NCBI GenBank assembly: GCA_035544875.1
Contig: DASZZP010000081.1
Coordinates: 1-64,000 of the forward strand
From: JASLEW01 sp035544875
GTDB lineage: Bacteria > Acidobacteriota > Thermoanaerobaculia > Multivoradales > UBA5704
Direction: 5' to 3'
Length of the DNA stretch: 64,000 bases
Below, in pieces: positions 42,670 to 53,498 of this stretch (position 1 is the stretch's first letter; each line of letters starts with the position of its first letter). The translations under genes were made by a program, and so were the position numbers. The notes under the pieces were generated by a model. The model worked only from the letters and a program-made list of their open reading frames with translations, ran no database searches and was not told the DNA's origin.

Positions 42670-45210
42670 TCAGTTCCCTTCGCCGCCGGGGGTGGTCGGC
42701 TGCGGCGGCGGCTGTTGCGAGGGTGGCTGGCCGGGACCGCCGCGCAGCGGCATCTTCTCGCCTTCCTTGGGGATGTAGAAAGGCCGCTGCTGATACCAGG
42801 GCAGGGTGGTGATCGTCGACCAGCGCGCGCTGTACTCGCGTGCCGGCTCGGTGCCGGCGACGAAGGCTTCCTTGACCGTGCGGTAGCTGCCCGGCCCGGG
42901 CAGCAGGCCGGTGAAGTACTCGACGTCGCGGAACACCACGCCCGGCGGCACCTTGAAGGTCTCTCCCTTCTGCAGCCAGCCGTCCTTCAGCCCGTCTTCG
43001 ACGATCGCGTGCCACATCGGCAGAGCCGCGACCGCCCCGCTCATGCCGGCGCCGAGCGAGCGTTTTACGTCGTAGCCGATCCAGGTCAGGATGGTGTAAC
43101 GCGGCGTGAAGCCGATGAACCAGGCATCGGAGAAATCGTCGGTGGTGCCGGTCTTGCCCGCCACCTCGAGCGGCAGGTCATGGGCGGCATAGGCGGTGCC
43201 GCGCTCGATGACCCCCTGCATCATGTGGGTCAGCACGTAGGCGACCGCGGGATCGGTCGAGGTGTAGGCGGCGGCAAAGTGCTGCTCCAGCACCTGCCCG
43301 TCGGGGCTGCCGACGCGCTCGATCATGTAGGGCTCGATGTGGGTGCCCTGATTGGCGATCGCGGCATAGGAGGCGGCCATCTCGAGCGGCACCAGGTCGG
43401 CCGAACCGAGCGCGATGCTCGGCCAGGTGGGCATCGGCGTGCGGATGCCGAGGCGGTGGGCGAAGGAGACCACCTTGCCGCCGCTGATCAGGTCGAGCAG
43501 CTTGACCGTCGGCACGTTGATCGACTGCTCGAGCGCCCGCCGCAGGGTGACGATGCCGTAGTGCTTGTGGTAGTAGTTCTCGGGGCGGTAGCTCAGCTTG
43601 CCGTCGGCGCCGATGAAGGCCGTCGGGGCGTCGAGCAACGTGTCGGCGGGAGTCCAGCCCTGCTCGAGGGCGGCGCCGTAGACGAACGGCTTGAAGGCGG
43701 AGCCGACCTGGCGGCGGGCCTGGGTGATGCGGTTGAAGCGGGTGCGGGCGAAATCCCAGCCGCCCACCATAGCGCGGATGGCGCCGCTCCGCGACTCGAG
43801 CACCAGCCCGGCAGCCTCCATCCGCGGCTCCTGCTCGAGCACCAGGTAGGGCGCGCCCGGCGGCCGCGCGGCGGCGCCCTTCTTGTCTTTCTTCTCCTTG
43901 GCTTCCGGCACCTCGAAGCGAAACCAGGCCACCATGCCGCGCCGCAAGAAGTCGCCGGGATGGGAGTGCCCGGTCCAGGCGGTGCCGCGGCCTTCGAGCG
44001 GGTAGACCTCCTTGCCGATCTTGACCCGACCGCCAGCCCGGTCGGCGTGCAGCACGATGCCCTGGTACCAGCGGCCGGGAACCGGGGTGCCGGCGACCAG
44101 GGCGGGCAGGGTCTGCTGCTCCAGCCCCTGATCCTGCAGGGTGGCGATCGGTCCGCCCCAGCCGCGGCGGTGATCGACGCGCAGCAGGCCGGCGCGGACC
44201 GCCCGCTCGGCTGCCTGCTGCATGGCCGGGTCAAGGGTCGTCTGCACCTGCAGACCGCCCTCGTAGAGCATGGTGGCGCCGTAGGTCGTCTCGAGGTACT
44301 TGCGGACCTCCTCGCCGAAGTAGGGGGCGAAGCTCTCCTCCGGCTGCTGAGAATTGACCAGCAGGGGCAGCGCGACGGCTTTTTGATAAGCGTCGTTGGT
44401 GATGTAGCGGACCTCGAGCATGCGCCGCAGCACCCGGTTGCGCTGGCGCAGCACCAGGTCGGGCTCGCGGTAGGGGCTGTAGCGGCTGGGAGCCGGGATG
44501 ATGCCGATGAGCGTCGCCGCCTCGGGTAGGGCGAGCGCCTTGGCCGGTTTTCCGAAGTAGTAGCGCGAGGCCGCCTCGATGCCGTAGTTGCCGTGCCCGA
44601 GGTTGACCAGGTTGAGATAGAGAGTGATGATCTGCTGCTTGCTGAAATTCTTTTCCAGCTCCACGGCCAGCATCGCCTCTTCCACCTTGCGCCGCCATTT
44701 CTTCTCGCGCGTCAGGAAGAGGCTGCGGGCGAGCTGCATGGAGATGGTCGAGGCGCCTTCGATCACCCGGCCGGCCCGCAGGTCGGTGAGCGCGGCGCGG
44801 GCGATGCCCAGGGCATCGATGCCGCCGTGCTGGAAGAAGTTGCTGTCCTCGGAGGCGAGCAGCGCCTGCACCGCCAGGGGCGGGATCTCCCCCTCCTTGA
44901 GCATCATCCGCCGCTCGCGGGCAAAGGAGGCGATGACGTGGCCGTCGCGGCTGAAGAGCTGGGTGACCAGGCTGGGCGTGAAGGTGGCGAGGGCGTCGAC
45001 GCGCGGCATGTGAATGGCGGCGGCTACCGCGACACCGGCCACCGCTCCGGCGAGCAGGGCGCCGATCAGCGGCCAGACCCAGCGCAGGAGGCGCCGCGGG
45101 TGGGGGCCGCGCCGCAGGCCCGGCGCCGGGCGCGCGGCCGCCGCGGCCGGGCCGCGCTCTCCGCCACCCATGGGTGGCGCCTTGAATGACCGGTTCTTCA
45201 TCCTCTTCAT
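42670..45210 (-). CDS. Class A penicillin-binding protein (PBP1A type)
   Basis: The protein of about 846 residues has a basic cytoplasmic N-terminus, a TM anchor (LIGALLAGAVAGVAVAAAI), a GT51 glycosyltransferase domain (EDSNFFQHGGID, GASTISMQLARSLFL, EKNFSKQQIITLYLN) and a transpeptidase with SxxK in RQVGSAFKPFVYG, SxN in EQSINVPT and KTGT in GKTGTTDDFSDAWFIG. It polymerises and crosslinks peptidoglycan. The C-terminus is Pro/Gly-rich. Starts at 45210 (MKRMKNRSF) or 45201 (MKNRSF) are possible: TATAAT overlaps the first ATG, so the second may be a leaderless start. Confidence 0.95.
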   Translation of the reverse strand: MKRMKNRSFKAPPMGGGERGPAAAAARPAPGLRRGPHPRRLLRWVWPLIGALLAGAVAGVAVAAAIHMPRVDALATFTPSLVTQLFSRDGHVIASFARERRMMLKEGEIPPLAVQALLASEDSNFFQHGGIDALGIARAALTDLRAGRVIEGASTISMQLARSLFLTREKKWRRKVEEAMLAVELEKNFSKQQIITLYLNLVNLGHGNYGIEAASRYYFGKPAKALALPEAATLIGIIPAPSRYSPYREPDLVLRQRNRVLRRMLEVRYITNDAYQKAVALPLLVNSQQPEESFAPYFGEEVRKYLETTYGATMLYEGGLQVQTTLDPAMQQAAERAVRAGLLRVDHRRGWGGPIATLQDQGLEQQTLPALVAGTPVPGRWYQGIVLHADRAGGRVKIGKEVYPLEGRGTAWTGHSHPGDFLRRGMVAWFRFEVPEAKEKKDKKGAAARPPGAPYLVLEQEPRMEAAGLVLESRSGAIRAMVGGWDFARTRFNRITQARRQVGSAFKPFVYGAALEQGWTPADTLLDAPTAFIGADGKLSYRPENYYHKHYGIVTLRRALEQSINVPTVKLLDLISGGKVVSFAHRLGIRTPMPTWPSIALGSADLVPLEMAASYAAIANQGTHIEPYMIERVGSPDGQVLEQHFAAAYTSTDPAVAYVLTHMMQGVIERGTAYAAHDLPLEVAGKTGTTDDFSDAWFIGFTPRYTILTWIGYDVKRSLGAGMSGAVAALPMWHAIVEDGLKDGWLQKGETFKVPPGVVFRDVEYFTGLLPGPGSYRTVKEAFVAGTEPAREYSARWSTITTLPWYQQRPFYIPKEGEKMPLRGGPGQPPSQQPPPQPTTPGGEGN

Positions 45211-45230
45211 TATAGGTCCCACCGATCGGG

Positions 45231-45320
45231 CGCGGCGGCTTCGCCGCCGGCTCAATTAGGCGCGGCGGCTGTCGCCGCCGGCTCAATTTGGGCGCGGCGG
45301 CTGTCGCCGCCGCTTGTCGG
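45231..45320. repeat. Three tandem hairpin units between PBP1A and the plus-strand gene
   Basis: Units start at 45231, 45261 and 45293. Each is CGCGGCGGC(t/tgt)CGCCGCCG plus GCTCAATT, folding as CGGCGGC/GCCGCCG. They occupy the divergent promoter region of the PBP1A gene and the 45375 gene. Confidence 0.75.
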
Positions 45321-45374
45321 CCCCCGGCCGCGGTGATAGAACAGGGGCCGTCCGATCCCGGCAAGAGACCGCAC

Positions 45375-45896
45375 GTGGCAGAACCCTCGACACCCCAGGC
45401 GCCTTTCGATCCCACCGCCCCGCGCGGCGGCCCGGGCTGCAGCAAGCCGCTGCTGATCGGCTGCGGCATGGTGCTGCTGCTGGTGGCGGTGTTCGCAGTG
45501 GTCGTCATCGCCAATCTGCCGGCCATCACCCGCTGGTGGTTCAACACGATCGAGGCCAGCCTCGAGCCCCGCCTCGCCCCCGACGTGACGCCCGCCGAGC
45601 GCCAGCGCTTGAAGTCGGCCTTCTCGTCCGCCGGCCGCCTCGCCGAAGCCGGCAAGGTGGACATGAACAAGCTGCCCGCCTTCCAGCGCCAGCTCCTCGC
45701 CCTCAGCGACCCCAAGAGGCGGCTCAGCCGCAAGGACGTGCAGGAGCTGACTCGGACCCTCGATGAGCTGACCGGCAAGCCCGCGCCGCCGCCCACCATG
45801 CCTCCGGGCGACCATCGCCCCGGTCCCTCCCGCGCTCCCGCTCCGCCTCCCGGTCACACGCCCGGCGCGGCCGGGGCCCCTCCTTCCTCCACCTGA
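45375..45896 (+). CDS. Hypothetical single-pass membrane protein
   Basis: The 173-residue protein starts with GTG (VAEPSTPQAPFDPTAPRGG), has one TM helix (LLIGCGMVLLLVAVFAVVVIANLP, ~32-55), a helical region (TPAERQRLKSAFSSAGRLAEAGKVD... LSRKDVQELTRTLDELTG) and a Pro-rich tail. No family is recognised. The start is tentative because the ribosome-binding site is weak. It is divergent from the PBP1A gene. Confidence 0.6.
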   Translation: MAEPSTPQAPFDPTAPRGGPGCSKPLLIGCGMVLLLVAVFAVVVIANLPAITRWWFNTIEASLEPRLAPDVTPAERQRLKSAFSSAGRLAEAGKVDMNKLPAFQRQLLALSDPKRRLSRKDVQELTRTLDELTGKPAPPPTMPPGDHRPGPSRAPAPPPGHTPGAAGAPPSST

Positions 45897-46056
45897 CCCG
45901 CGGGGTCCTGGGCGGCCTGGAGCTGTAAGCAATAAGCGCGGGCCGGCCGCACGGGCCGGCACATCTACCATCGCCGGCACTTCCGGCAGGTCGCTTTCGG
46001 CAGGTCGCTCCCGCCAGCTCCGGCGGGGCGGAAATGGCCCGCCCCCCGGCCGCGTT

Positions 46057-46062
46057 TAGAAT
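46057..46062 (+). promoter_or_regulatory. TAGAAT -10 box six bases before uvrB
   Basis: TAGAAT ends six bases before the ATG at 46069, leaving no room for a ribosome-binding site. This implies leaderless uvrB mRNA. The -35 region (ATGGCC at 17-nt spacing) is weak. Confidence 0.45.
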
Positions 46063-46068
46063 CCCGGC

Positions 46069-48060
<1,992 letters not shown>

Positions 48061-48076
48061 CGGCCACAGGTCGCTC

Positions 48077-49948
48077 ATGGAGCCGCCCGCGCCGCCGCCC
48101 GACTCTCCCCCCTCCCTCGCCGAACGCATCCGCGAGCTGCCCGACCGGCCGGGGATCTACGTCTTCAAGGACGCGGCCGGTAAGGTCCTCTACGTCGGCA
48201 AGGCCAAGTCGCTGCGCAAGCGCGCGGCCTCCTACCTGGCGCGCGAGCACGAGCCGCGCCTGGCGGCAATGGTCGCCGAGGCGGCCGATCTGGAGTTCGT
48301 GGCGACCGACTCGGAAGCCGAGGCGCTGCTGCTCGAGAACAACTGGATCAAGAAGCGGCGGCCGCGCTACAACATCCTGCTGCGCGACGACAAGACCTAT
48401 CCCTATCTCAAGCTGACCCTCTCCGAGCGCTTCCCGCGCATCGCCTTCACCCGCCGCATCCGCGACGACGGCGCCGAATACTTCGGCCCCTTCCTGCCCG
48501 GCGGCCTGGCGCGCAAGGCGATCAAGCTGGTGCAGAAGCTGTTCAAGGTGCGGGTCTGCACGATCGAGGTCGACGGCAGCCTGCCCCGCCCCTGTCTCTA
48601 TCACGACATGCACCGTTGTCTCGGCCCCTGCGTCGCCGCGCTCACCACCAAGGCCCACTACGACGCGGCGGTCGAGCAGGCGCGCCTCTTCCTGGCGGGC
48701 AAGAACGAGGCGCTGGTGCGCCGCCTGAAAACCGAGATGTGGGAGGCCGCCGAGGCGACCGACTACGAACGCGCGGCGCTGCTGCGCGACACTCTGGGGG
48801 AGGTCGAGGCGATCGGCGCCCGGCGCAAGCTCTCTTCGGTGGCCGGCGAGGACGTGGACGTCTTTGGCGTCCACACGGCGGCCGGCAACGCCGCCGTGGT
48901 GGTGCTGGTGATGCGCGGCGGCCAGGTGCTCGACCGGCGCGAGCTGTTCTGGGAGGGGGTGGGCGCGATCCGCCCCGAGCGCCTGCTCTCGGAGCTGCTG
49001 CCGCAGCTCTACGACCGCACCAGCTTCATCCCCAAGGAGATCCATCTGCCGGCGCCGATCGACGGCGAGGAGCCGCTGCTCGCCTGGCTGTCGGAGCGCA
49101 AGGGAGAGCGGGTCTACCTCCGCCTGCCGGCGCGCGGCCCCAAGGCGGAGCGGGTGGCGCTCGCCATGCACAACGCCGAGCTGGCCCACCGGCGCCGGTT
49201 CCGCGGCGCTGCCGCGCCGCCCGGCGCCGCCGCCCTCGAGCGCCATCTCTGCCTGGCCGAGCCGCCGCGGCGCATCGAGGGCTTCGACATTTCCCACTTC
49301 CAGGGCGGCGAGACGGTGGCCTCGCTGGTGGTCTGGGAAGAGGGCAAGATGCGCAAGAGCGACTACCGCAGCTTCAACATCCGAGGCCTCGACCAGCCCG
49401 ACGACTTGGCCGCCATGCGCCAGGCGGTCGAGCGGCGTTACCGCCGCCGGCTCGAGGAGCTCGGGGCGATGCCCGACCTGGTGTTGATCGACGGCGGGCG
49501 CGGCCAGCTCAACGCCGCCCTCGCGGCGCTGGCCGAGCTCGGGGTCGAGGAGACGCCGCTCGCCGCCCTCGCCAAGCGCGAAGAAGAGATCTACCTGCCG
49601 GCCCTGCCCGAGCCGCTGCGCCTGGCCCGCGACGACCACGGCCTGCGCCTCCTGCAGCAGATCCGCGACGAGGCCCACCGCTTCGCCGTCTCCCGCCACC
49701 GGCGCCGCCGCTCGGCCCGCACCCTGCACAGCCGGCTCGACGACCTCGCCGGCATCGGCCCGCGCCGCCGCAAGCTCCTGCTCGCGCGCTTCGGCAGCCT
49801 CGCCAAGGTGCGGCAGGCGCCGCTCGCCGACCTCGCGGCAGCGCTCGGTCCCACCCTCGGCCGGCGGGTCCACGAGCAGCTCAGCGCCGCCACCGAGGCC
49901 GAGCCGATCGAGCCCCTCGCAGAGAGCGACCGGGAGCGGGTGCCTTGA
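48077..49948 (+). CDS. uvrC: Excinuclease ABC subunit C
   Basis: The 623-residue protein has the GIY-YIG nuclease (LPDRPGIYVFKDAAGKVLYVGKAKSLRKRAASYL), a Cys-rich region (CLYHDMHRCLGPCVAAL), a UVR domain (EATDYERAALLRDTL), an RNase H-like endonuclease (IEGFDISHFQGGETVASLVVWEEG, LVLIDGGRGQLNAA) and C-terminal HhH motifs (LAGIGPRRRKLLLARFGSL). It makes both incisions around the lesion. ATG 48077 is chosen: it is the first Met outside uvrB. Confidence 0.98.
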   Translation: MEPPAPPPDSPPSLAERIRELPDRPGIYVFKDAAGKVLYVGKAKSLRKRAASYLAREHEPRLAAMVAEAADLEFVATDSEAEALLLENNWIKKRRPRYNILLRDDKTYPYLKLTLSERFPRIAFTRRIRDDGAEYFGPFLPGGLARKAIKLVQKLFKVRVCTIEVDGSLPRPCLYHDMHRCLGPCVAALTTKAHYDAAVEQARLFLAGKNEALVRRLKTEMWEAAEATDYERAALLRDTLGEVEAIGARRKLSSVAGEDVDVFGVHTAAGNAAVVVLVMRGGQVLDRRELFWEGVGAIRPERLLSELLPQLYDRTSFIPKEIHLPAPIDGEEPLLAWLSERKGERVYLRLPARGPKAERVALAMHNAELAHRRRFRGAAAPPGAAALERHLCLAEPPRRIEGFDISHFQGGETVASLVVWEEGKMRKSDYRSFNIRGLDQPDDLAAMRQAVERRYRRRLEELGAMPDLVLIDGGRGQLNAALAALAELGVEETPLAALAKREEEIYLPALPEPLRLARDDHGLRLLQQIRDEAHRFAVSRHRRRRSARTLHSRLDDLAGIGPRRRKLLLARFGSLAKVRQAPLADLAAALGPTLGRRVHEQLSAATEAEPIEPLAESDRERVP

Positions 49949-50038
49949 AGGCTTCTTTTCCCCGGAGCGGTCCGTGGACTGCGGTCGACCTGCGGGGCTG
50001 CGCGGCGGCGCGACGGCACGCCGGGTTCTGGCACAGGC

Positions 50039-50144
50039 GCTTGATCCGCCTTCGGTAGTCACGCGGCCCTCGGCGGGCTCTCTCGGCGGGCGGGAGCCCG
50101 CTGTCGCGTCGCTGCGCGATGTCCGCATCGTTCCGGTGAACGCG
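50039..50144 (+). repeat. 106-bp direct repeat, copy 1
   Basis: It matches 52727-52832 with about seven differences, in the same orientation. It starts GCTTGATCCGCCTTCGGT and contains an imperfect inverted repeat CGGGCTC/GGAGCCCG. It begins 90 bp after uvrC and marks the left edge of an island of gene fragments. No gene is seen in 49949-50327 apart from it. Confidence 0.85.
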
Positions 50145-50327
50145 ATTCCGACCGGCGTTGCCGGTGCGCGGGCTCCGGTCTGGCGAGCGATCGGCCGCGC
50201 GACACCGCCCGGCGAGAGACCCGCCGAGGGCCGCGGCACGGTCCGTGGCTCGATCGGCCCAGGCAAATCGAGGGTTCTTGCTGGTGGCCAGGCTTGGCTT
50301 GCGCCTACTCTGCCGACGGCGAGCCCC

Positions 50328-50390
50328 CTATATCTCTTCGCCGAACGTCTCGTCGTCCTTGACGGTGAATTTGGCCCCTCGCCGATCGGC
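50328..50390 (-). pseudogene. C-terminal remnant of a PepSY-like exported protein
   Basis: The minus-strand frame ending at TAG 50328-50330 reads GAKFTVKDDETFGEEI, similar to the C-terminus of the complete gene at 50775 (HEATFKDDGTFVEEE). Only ~20 codons remain. It suggests a former duplicate. Confidence 0.5.
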
Positions 50391-50410
50391 GAGACCTGGG
50401 CGGCGCGGGC

Positions 50411-50733
50411 TCAAGAGCGCGACCGATGCGATGCCACCCACTCCCTCAGCGCTTCATCGATGCGTGCCTGCCAGCCTTCCCCAGTGGACTTGAAGTACTC
50501 CACGACCTCTGGGCTGTACCGCATGGAGAGCAGAACTTTTTTGGCTTTTCTCCCCGGCCCTCGTTGCCCGGCCGACGCAACGTTGCGTTCTTCCAGAATC
50601 CCTCCACTGCCGCGGGATCGTTGGGGTCATAAGGGCATTCCGGATCCCGGACTCGCTCCGGCGCTTCCGCGATCACCGCCTCGACCTCTTCAGGGCTGAC
50701 GGGAAAGGACTTTGAAGTAGTACCGGACTTCAT
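50411..50733 (-). pseudogene. BrnA-like antitoxin, frameshifted at an A-AAA-AAG heptamer
   Basis: ATG 50733 opens a frame of 66 codons ending EKPKK, which in frame 0 runs 29 further non-family residues to a stop at 50446. Moving to the -1 frame after the heptamer A-AAA-AAG (50542-50536) gives VLLSMRYSPEVVEYFKSTG, then EGWQARIDEALREWVASHR, and ends at TGA 50411-50413. That is the BrnA/DUF4415 antitoxin C-terminus (about 107 residues in total). A GGGGAG lies 7 bases before the heptamer. It may be decay by one-base deletion or programmed -1 frameshifting. No BrnT toxin is adjacent. Confidence 0.65.
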
Positions 50734-50774
50734 GTCGCGTGTTTAGGCTAGGGCCTTATGTCTCGAAAACGACC

Positions 50775-51230
50775 CTACTCCTCTTCGACGAACGTCCCGT
50801 CGTCTTTGAAGGTCGCTTCGTGGCGCTTGCCCTTGGCATCCTTCCAGGCCATCTCGTAGGTGACGGTGCCGTCGGGCTTGGTCTGCTTGTCAGCGCTCGC
50901 CGCCTTCATCTTGGGATACTTGGCGGCGAAGGCCGCGGTCACGGCCGTGGGGAGCGAGGCCAGCGCCGCCGGCTCCTCGGTCAGCAGCAACGTCCCTTCC
51001 GGGCTGATGTCGAGCTCGAGCTTCTTCGCCTCTTTGGTTTCGAGCTTGACCTCGTACTGGACCTTCCCTTTCTCCTTCTCCTCCTTGCAGGCGGTCACCT
51101 TGGCGGATGGATAGGCCTTCAGCGCTGCGTCCTTCACCGCGGCCGGGCAGGCGGCGGTCGCCGCCAGCGCAAAACCGGGTACAACAAGAAGCAGCGCGAC
51201 GGCAAGCATGAAAACGGTACGGCTCGACAT
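50775..51230 (-). CDS. Exported PepSY-like protein
   Basis: The 151-residue protein has a signal peptide (VFMLAVALLLVVPGFALAA) and a PepSY-like/DUF2874 pattern: VKDAALKAYPSAKVTACKEE..., VQYEVKLET, LELDISPEGTLLLTEE, LPTAVTAAFAAKYP, and VTYEMAWKDAKGKRHEATFKDDG. Such domains are periplasmic, often with unclear function. ATG 51230 is preferred to a longer frame reaching 51404, as GGGGG lies seven bases upstream. A C-terminal remnant of a paralogue lies at 50328. Confidence 0.78.
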   Translation of the reverse strand: MSSRTVFMLAVALLLVVPGFALAATAACPAAVKDAALKAYPSAKVTACKEEKEKGKVQYEVKLETKEAKKLELDISPEGTLLLTEEPAALASLPTAVTAAFAAKYPKMKAASADKQTKPDGTVTYEMAWKDAKGKRHEATFKDDGTFVEEE

Positions 51231-51459
51231 GAATGAACCCCCTTTTCCTCGAATCAGTGGATCGCCTCCGCGGCCGCGGAAGCGCCCTTCCCGCACAGCA
51301 TACTCCACGGCGTCGTAGATGACCTCATCGGCTGGCAGCGCCACCACCGGCTCTCTGCTGAAGGCCTTGCCGCAGCACGCACCATATGACCTTCGCCCCG
51401 CCACCCTAATAGAAGGCCTACCCCTAGAAGGACGGTATGCGCCCTGAGGACATGGCCGG

Positions 51460-51861
51460 TCAGTTCTGCTGCCAAATGCCCTGCTCAGAGTGACTAATCA
51501 AAGTCTTCATGTGATCCCGAACCGCTGCGAATTCGGCTGACTCGAGTCTGATCTTCAGATTCCGCTGCCGCGCAGTTTCGTCCGGATATTCGATCTGCCA
51601 CATTACGTCGGCAAGTGTGTCCGAGTTTCCCTGGCGGCGAAGAACATGGCCTCGCGGGAGGCCGATTTTTTCGAGAACATCGCAGGCCTGAATTCTCCAT
51701 TGGTACACTTCTTCCGCCTTGCCTGGCAACGCGAAATACTCGGTTTGCTCGATGATGGTGCTGGTCGCTTTCGGAGCCGTCTGTGCACCAGCCATCAATG
51801 TCATTAAACTGCCAGTGACAGCGACCCACGCGATCGTCGCGTTAGTCCTAATTCTGCTCAT
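51460..51861 (-). CDS. Exported NIPSNAP/ABM-like small protein
   Basis: The 133-residue protein begins with a weak signal (ATIAWVAVTGSLMTLMAGAQ). The rest looks like a dimeric alpha/beta-barrel domain: IIEQTEYFALPGKAEEVYQWRIQACDVLEKIGLPRG, VMWQIEYPDETARQRNLK, EFAAVRDHMKTLI. NIPSNAP or antibiotic-biosynthesis-monooxygenase-like families are the best guess. It lies in the low-GC part of the island. Confidence 0.6.
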   Translation of the reverse strand: MSRIRTNATIAWVAVTGSLMTLMAGAQTAPKATSTIIEQTEYFALPGKAEEVYQWRIQACDVLEKIGLPRGHVLRRQGNSDTLADVMWQIEYPDETARQRNLKIRLESAEFAAVRDHMKTLISHSEQGIWQQN

Positions 51862-51988
51862 AAGTACCCGATTCTCCTTCCAGGTTTATTCTCGCGTTCG
51901 CCGCGGCTTCCCGCAGCAACGCCTCCTTCACGCCGGCGGCCGCGTCCGGAGCGAACTGCCAGTAGTGTAGGGGAAGTCGCAACTCCCG

Positions 51989-52408
51989 TCAAACCCTCCG
52001 ACGTGATACCCTGCCAGATATCATCGCGGCCATCGGGATGATTACCGCAATCAGTAGCCATGACGCCGCGGGAACAACAAGGAATACGAACCCGGTTTTC
52101 GCCCTGAGGTGCCCGAAGGCAAGAGCGCCGTAAATAGCCAAAGAGCCAAGGGTGATGACCAACATCACGACATAGAGCGTCGCTCGGGTAAGAACCGACC
52201 AACGCCTCGAGACCACGTTGGCCCATACGAGGGCCATGAACGGGGAGAGCACCCAGATCGCGAAAAGAACTAGCAGCAGACGGGAAGGGTTACGATGACC
52301 GACACGGAGCATCAGACCGACCGAGCCTGCGGCCCCAACCAGCACCGCGATCAGGGCCGCTCCGCGTAGGAAGCCAACGAACTCACCTTCGGGCCTTCCC
52401 CGGCTCAC
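51989..52408 (-). CDS. Four-helix membrane protein of unknown function
   Basis: The 139-residue protein has four hydrophobic stretches (ALIAVLVGAAGSVGLML; LLLVLFAIWVLSPFMALVWANV; LYVVMLVITLGSLAIYGALAF; FVFLVVPAASWLLIAVIIPMAAMI) and a basic C-terminus. No family is recognised. Nothing is seen in 52409-52585. Confidence 0.65.
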   Translation of the reverse strand: MSRGRPEGEFVGFLRGAALIAVLVGAAGSVGLMLRVGHRNPSRLLLVLFAIWVLSPFMALVWANVVSRRWSVLTRATLYVVMLVITLGSLAIYGALAFGHLRAKTGFVFLVVPAASWLLIAVIIPMAAMISGRVSRRRV

Positions 52409-52585
52409 TCTAGAGTCTCCAACTTCAAACTGCTTTCAAAGTCCACCCTCAGAGCCCGCTCTCTGCCTTCACCATCGGATTCTCCGGTTTTCCATGTCCG
52501 CGATTTGCAAAGGGATCCAAATGGCTATAGTCTATGTCCTCTCTGCGGACTTGTCCAGTGCATCTGGGAAATGCGGGCTGAGGAT

Positions 52586-52690
52586 TCATCTCCAGATCAG
52601 CTTGATCTTCTGCCAGAACAGGACCCGCGTGTACGGGCCATGGTTGTCATCCATTCGCACGTAGTACAAGAATGGTATCGTGATGCACTA
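52586..52690 (-). pseudogene. C-terminal remnant of a secreted propeller-like protein
   Basis: The minus-strand frame ending TGA 52586-52588 reads LYYVRMDDNHGPYTRVLF then WQKIKLIWR. It nearly matches the C-terminus of the complete gene at 56306-57529, with about 85% DNA identity over ~90 bp. The frame is broken upstream by TAG. It is a duplicate fragment, 3.7 kb from its intact relative. Confidence 0.7.
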
Positions 52691-52726
52691 TACAGTCTTC
52701 GCTCGGGAGTGCCGTTCGGCTCCGGT

Positions 52727-52832
52727 GCTTGATCCGCCTTCGGTGGTCAAGCGGCCCTCGGCGGGCTCCCTCGGCGGGCGGGAGCCCGCTGTCGCGTCGC
52801 TCCGCGATGCCCGCATCGTCCCGGTGAACGCG
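52727..52832 (+). repeat. 106-bp direct repeat, copy 2
   Basis: Same orientation as 50039-50144. It directly truncates the hydrolase fragment whose frame enters it from 52833. Confidence 0.85.
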
Positions 52833-53200
52833 GGACGACGATGAGTGTCACGTCGTGATTGCCGGCGCGCTCGAGTGCCGCGCGCATGAGCGGTAGGTTC
52901 TCGGTCGCAACAACGTTGCGATCAGAGCCACCGAACAGCGCCAGGAGTGGTTGGTGTACGGCCTCGAGAGTCGGGATGGGATCGTAGCGCCAGTTCAGCC
53001 GGCCCCATTCCCAATCGGGGTCGTTGGAATCGTCCGAATCGAGCACGTCATCGGGGAACTTCGCGGCCTTGGCGCGCGCTCGCGCCTCGGCGTAGTTTTT
53101 CCAGCCCTCGCGTGTCTCGGAGTAGCGCACGGCCAGCGACAGCAGCCATTCTTCCTGTGCCAGCGCCGTGACAGGGAAGCCCGCGTCGAACGAGGTCGGA
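52833..53200 (-). pseudogene. Fragment of an alpha/beta-hydrolase C-terminal region
   Basis: The minus-strand frame reads NDPDWEWGRLNWRYDPIPTL, QPLLALFGGSDRNVVATENLP and ALERAGNHDVTLIVVP, the strand-6/Asp and helix region before the catalytic His of alpha/beta hydrolases. The expected His-containing end is missing: the coding sense stops where repeat copy 2 begins. No N-terminal half is found upstream. The 53201-53498 stretch shows no gene. Confidence 0.6.
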
Positions 53201-53498
53201 GAAGGTAAGGCAGCCATTCACCGTCGGTCGCACCAGCGCCGCCGCGACCACGGAATGCAGCCAGGCACGTACCGGCGGTCGGCGCCTGCGGCGCCCTACG
53301 ACGAGCTGGATGCAAGAAGCTCTTCGTCTCACTTCGCGCCTTTTGGCAAAGTACTTTTGGAGGTTCCGACCAGTCGTTGCCTCTTGCGAAGAACTCGAGG
53401 CCTTGTCCCGCTCTTACACCTACCCTATACACCGTTTCGGTGGTCTTCTTTGGCGCGAGCCAGGTCGAGGGCGATGTCCAGGAAACGGATTAATGCCG

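Noticed and set aside
50039..50144. Integron attC-like site
   Set aside because: There is an inverted repeat, but no RYYYAAC-type core sites and no integrase in the window.
52505..52732. A 75-codon plus-strand frame with CPLCGLVQC
   Set aside because: It lies opposite the propeller-like remnant and ends in repeat copy 2; no ribosome-binding site.
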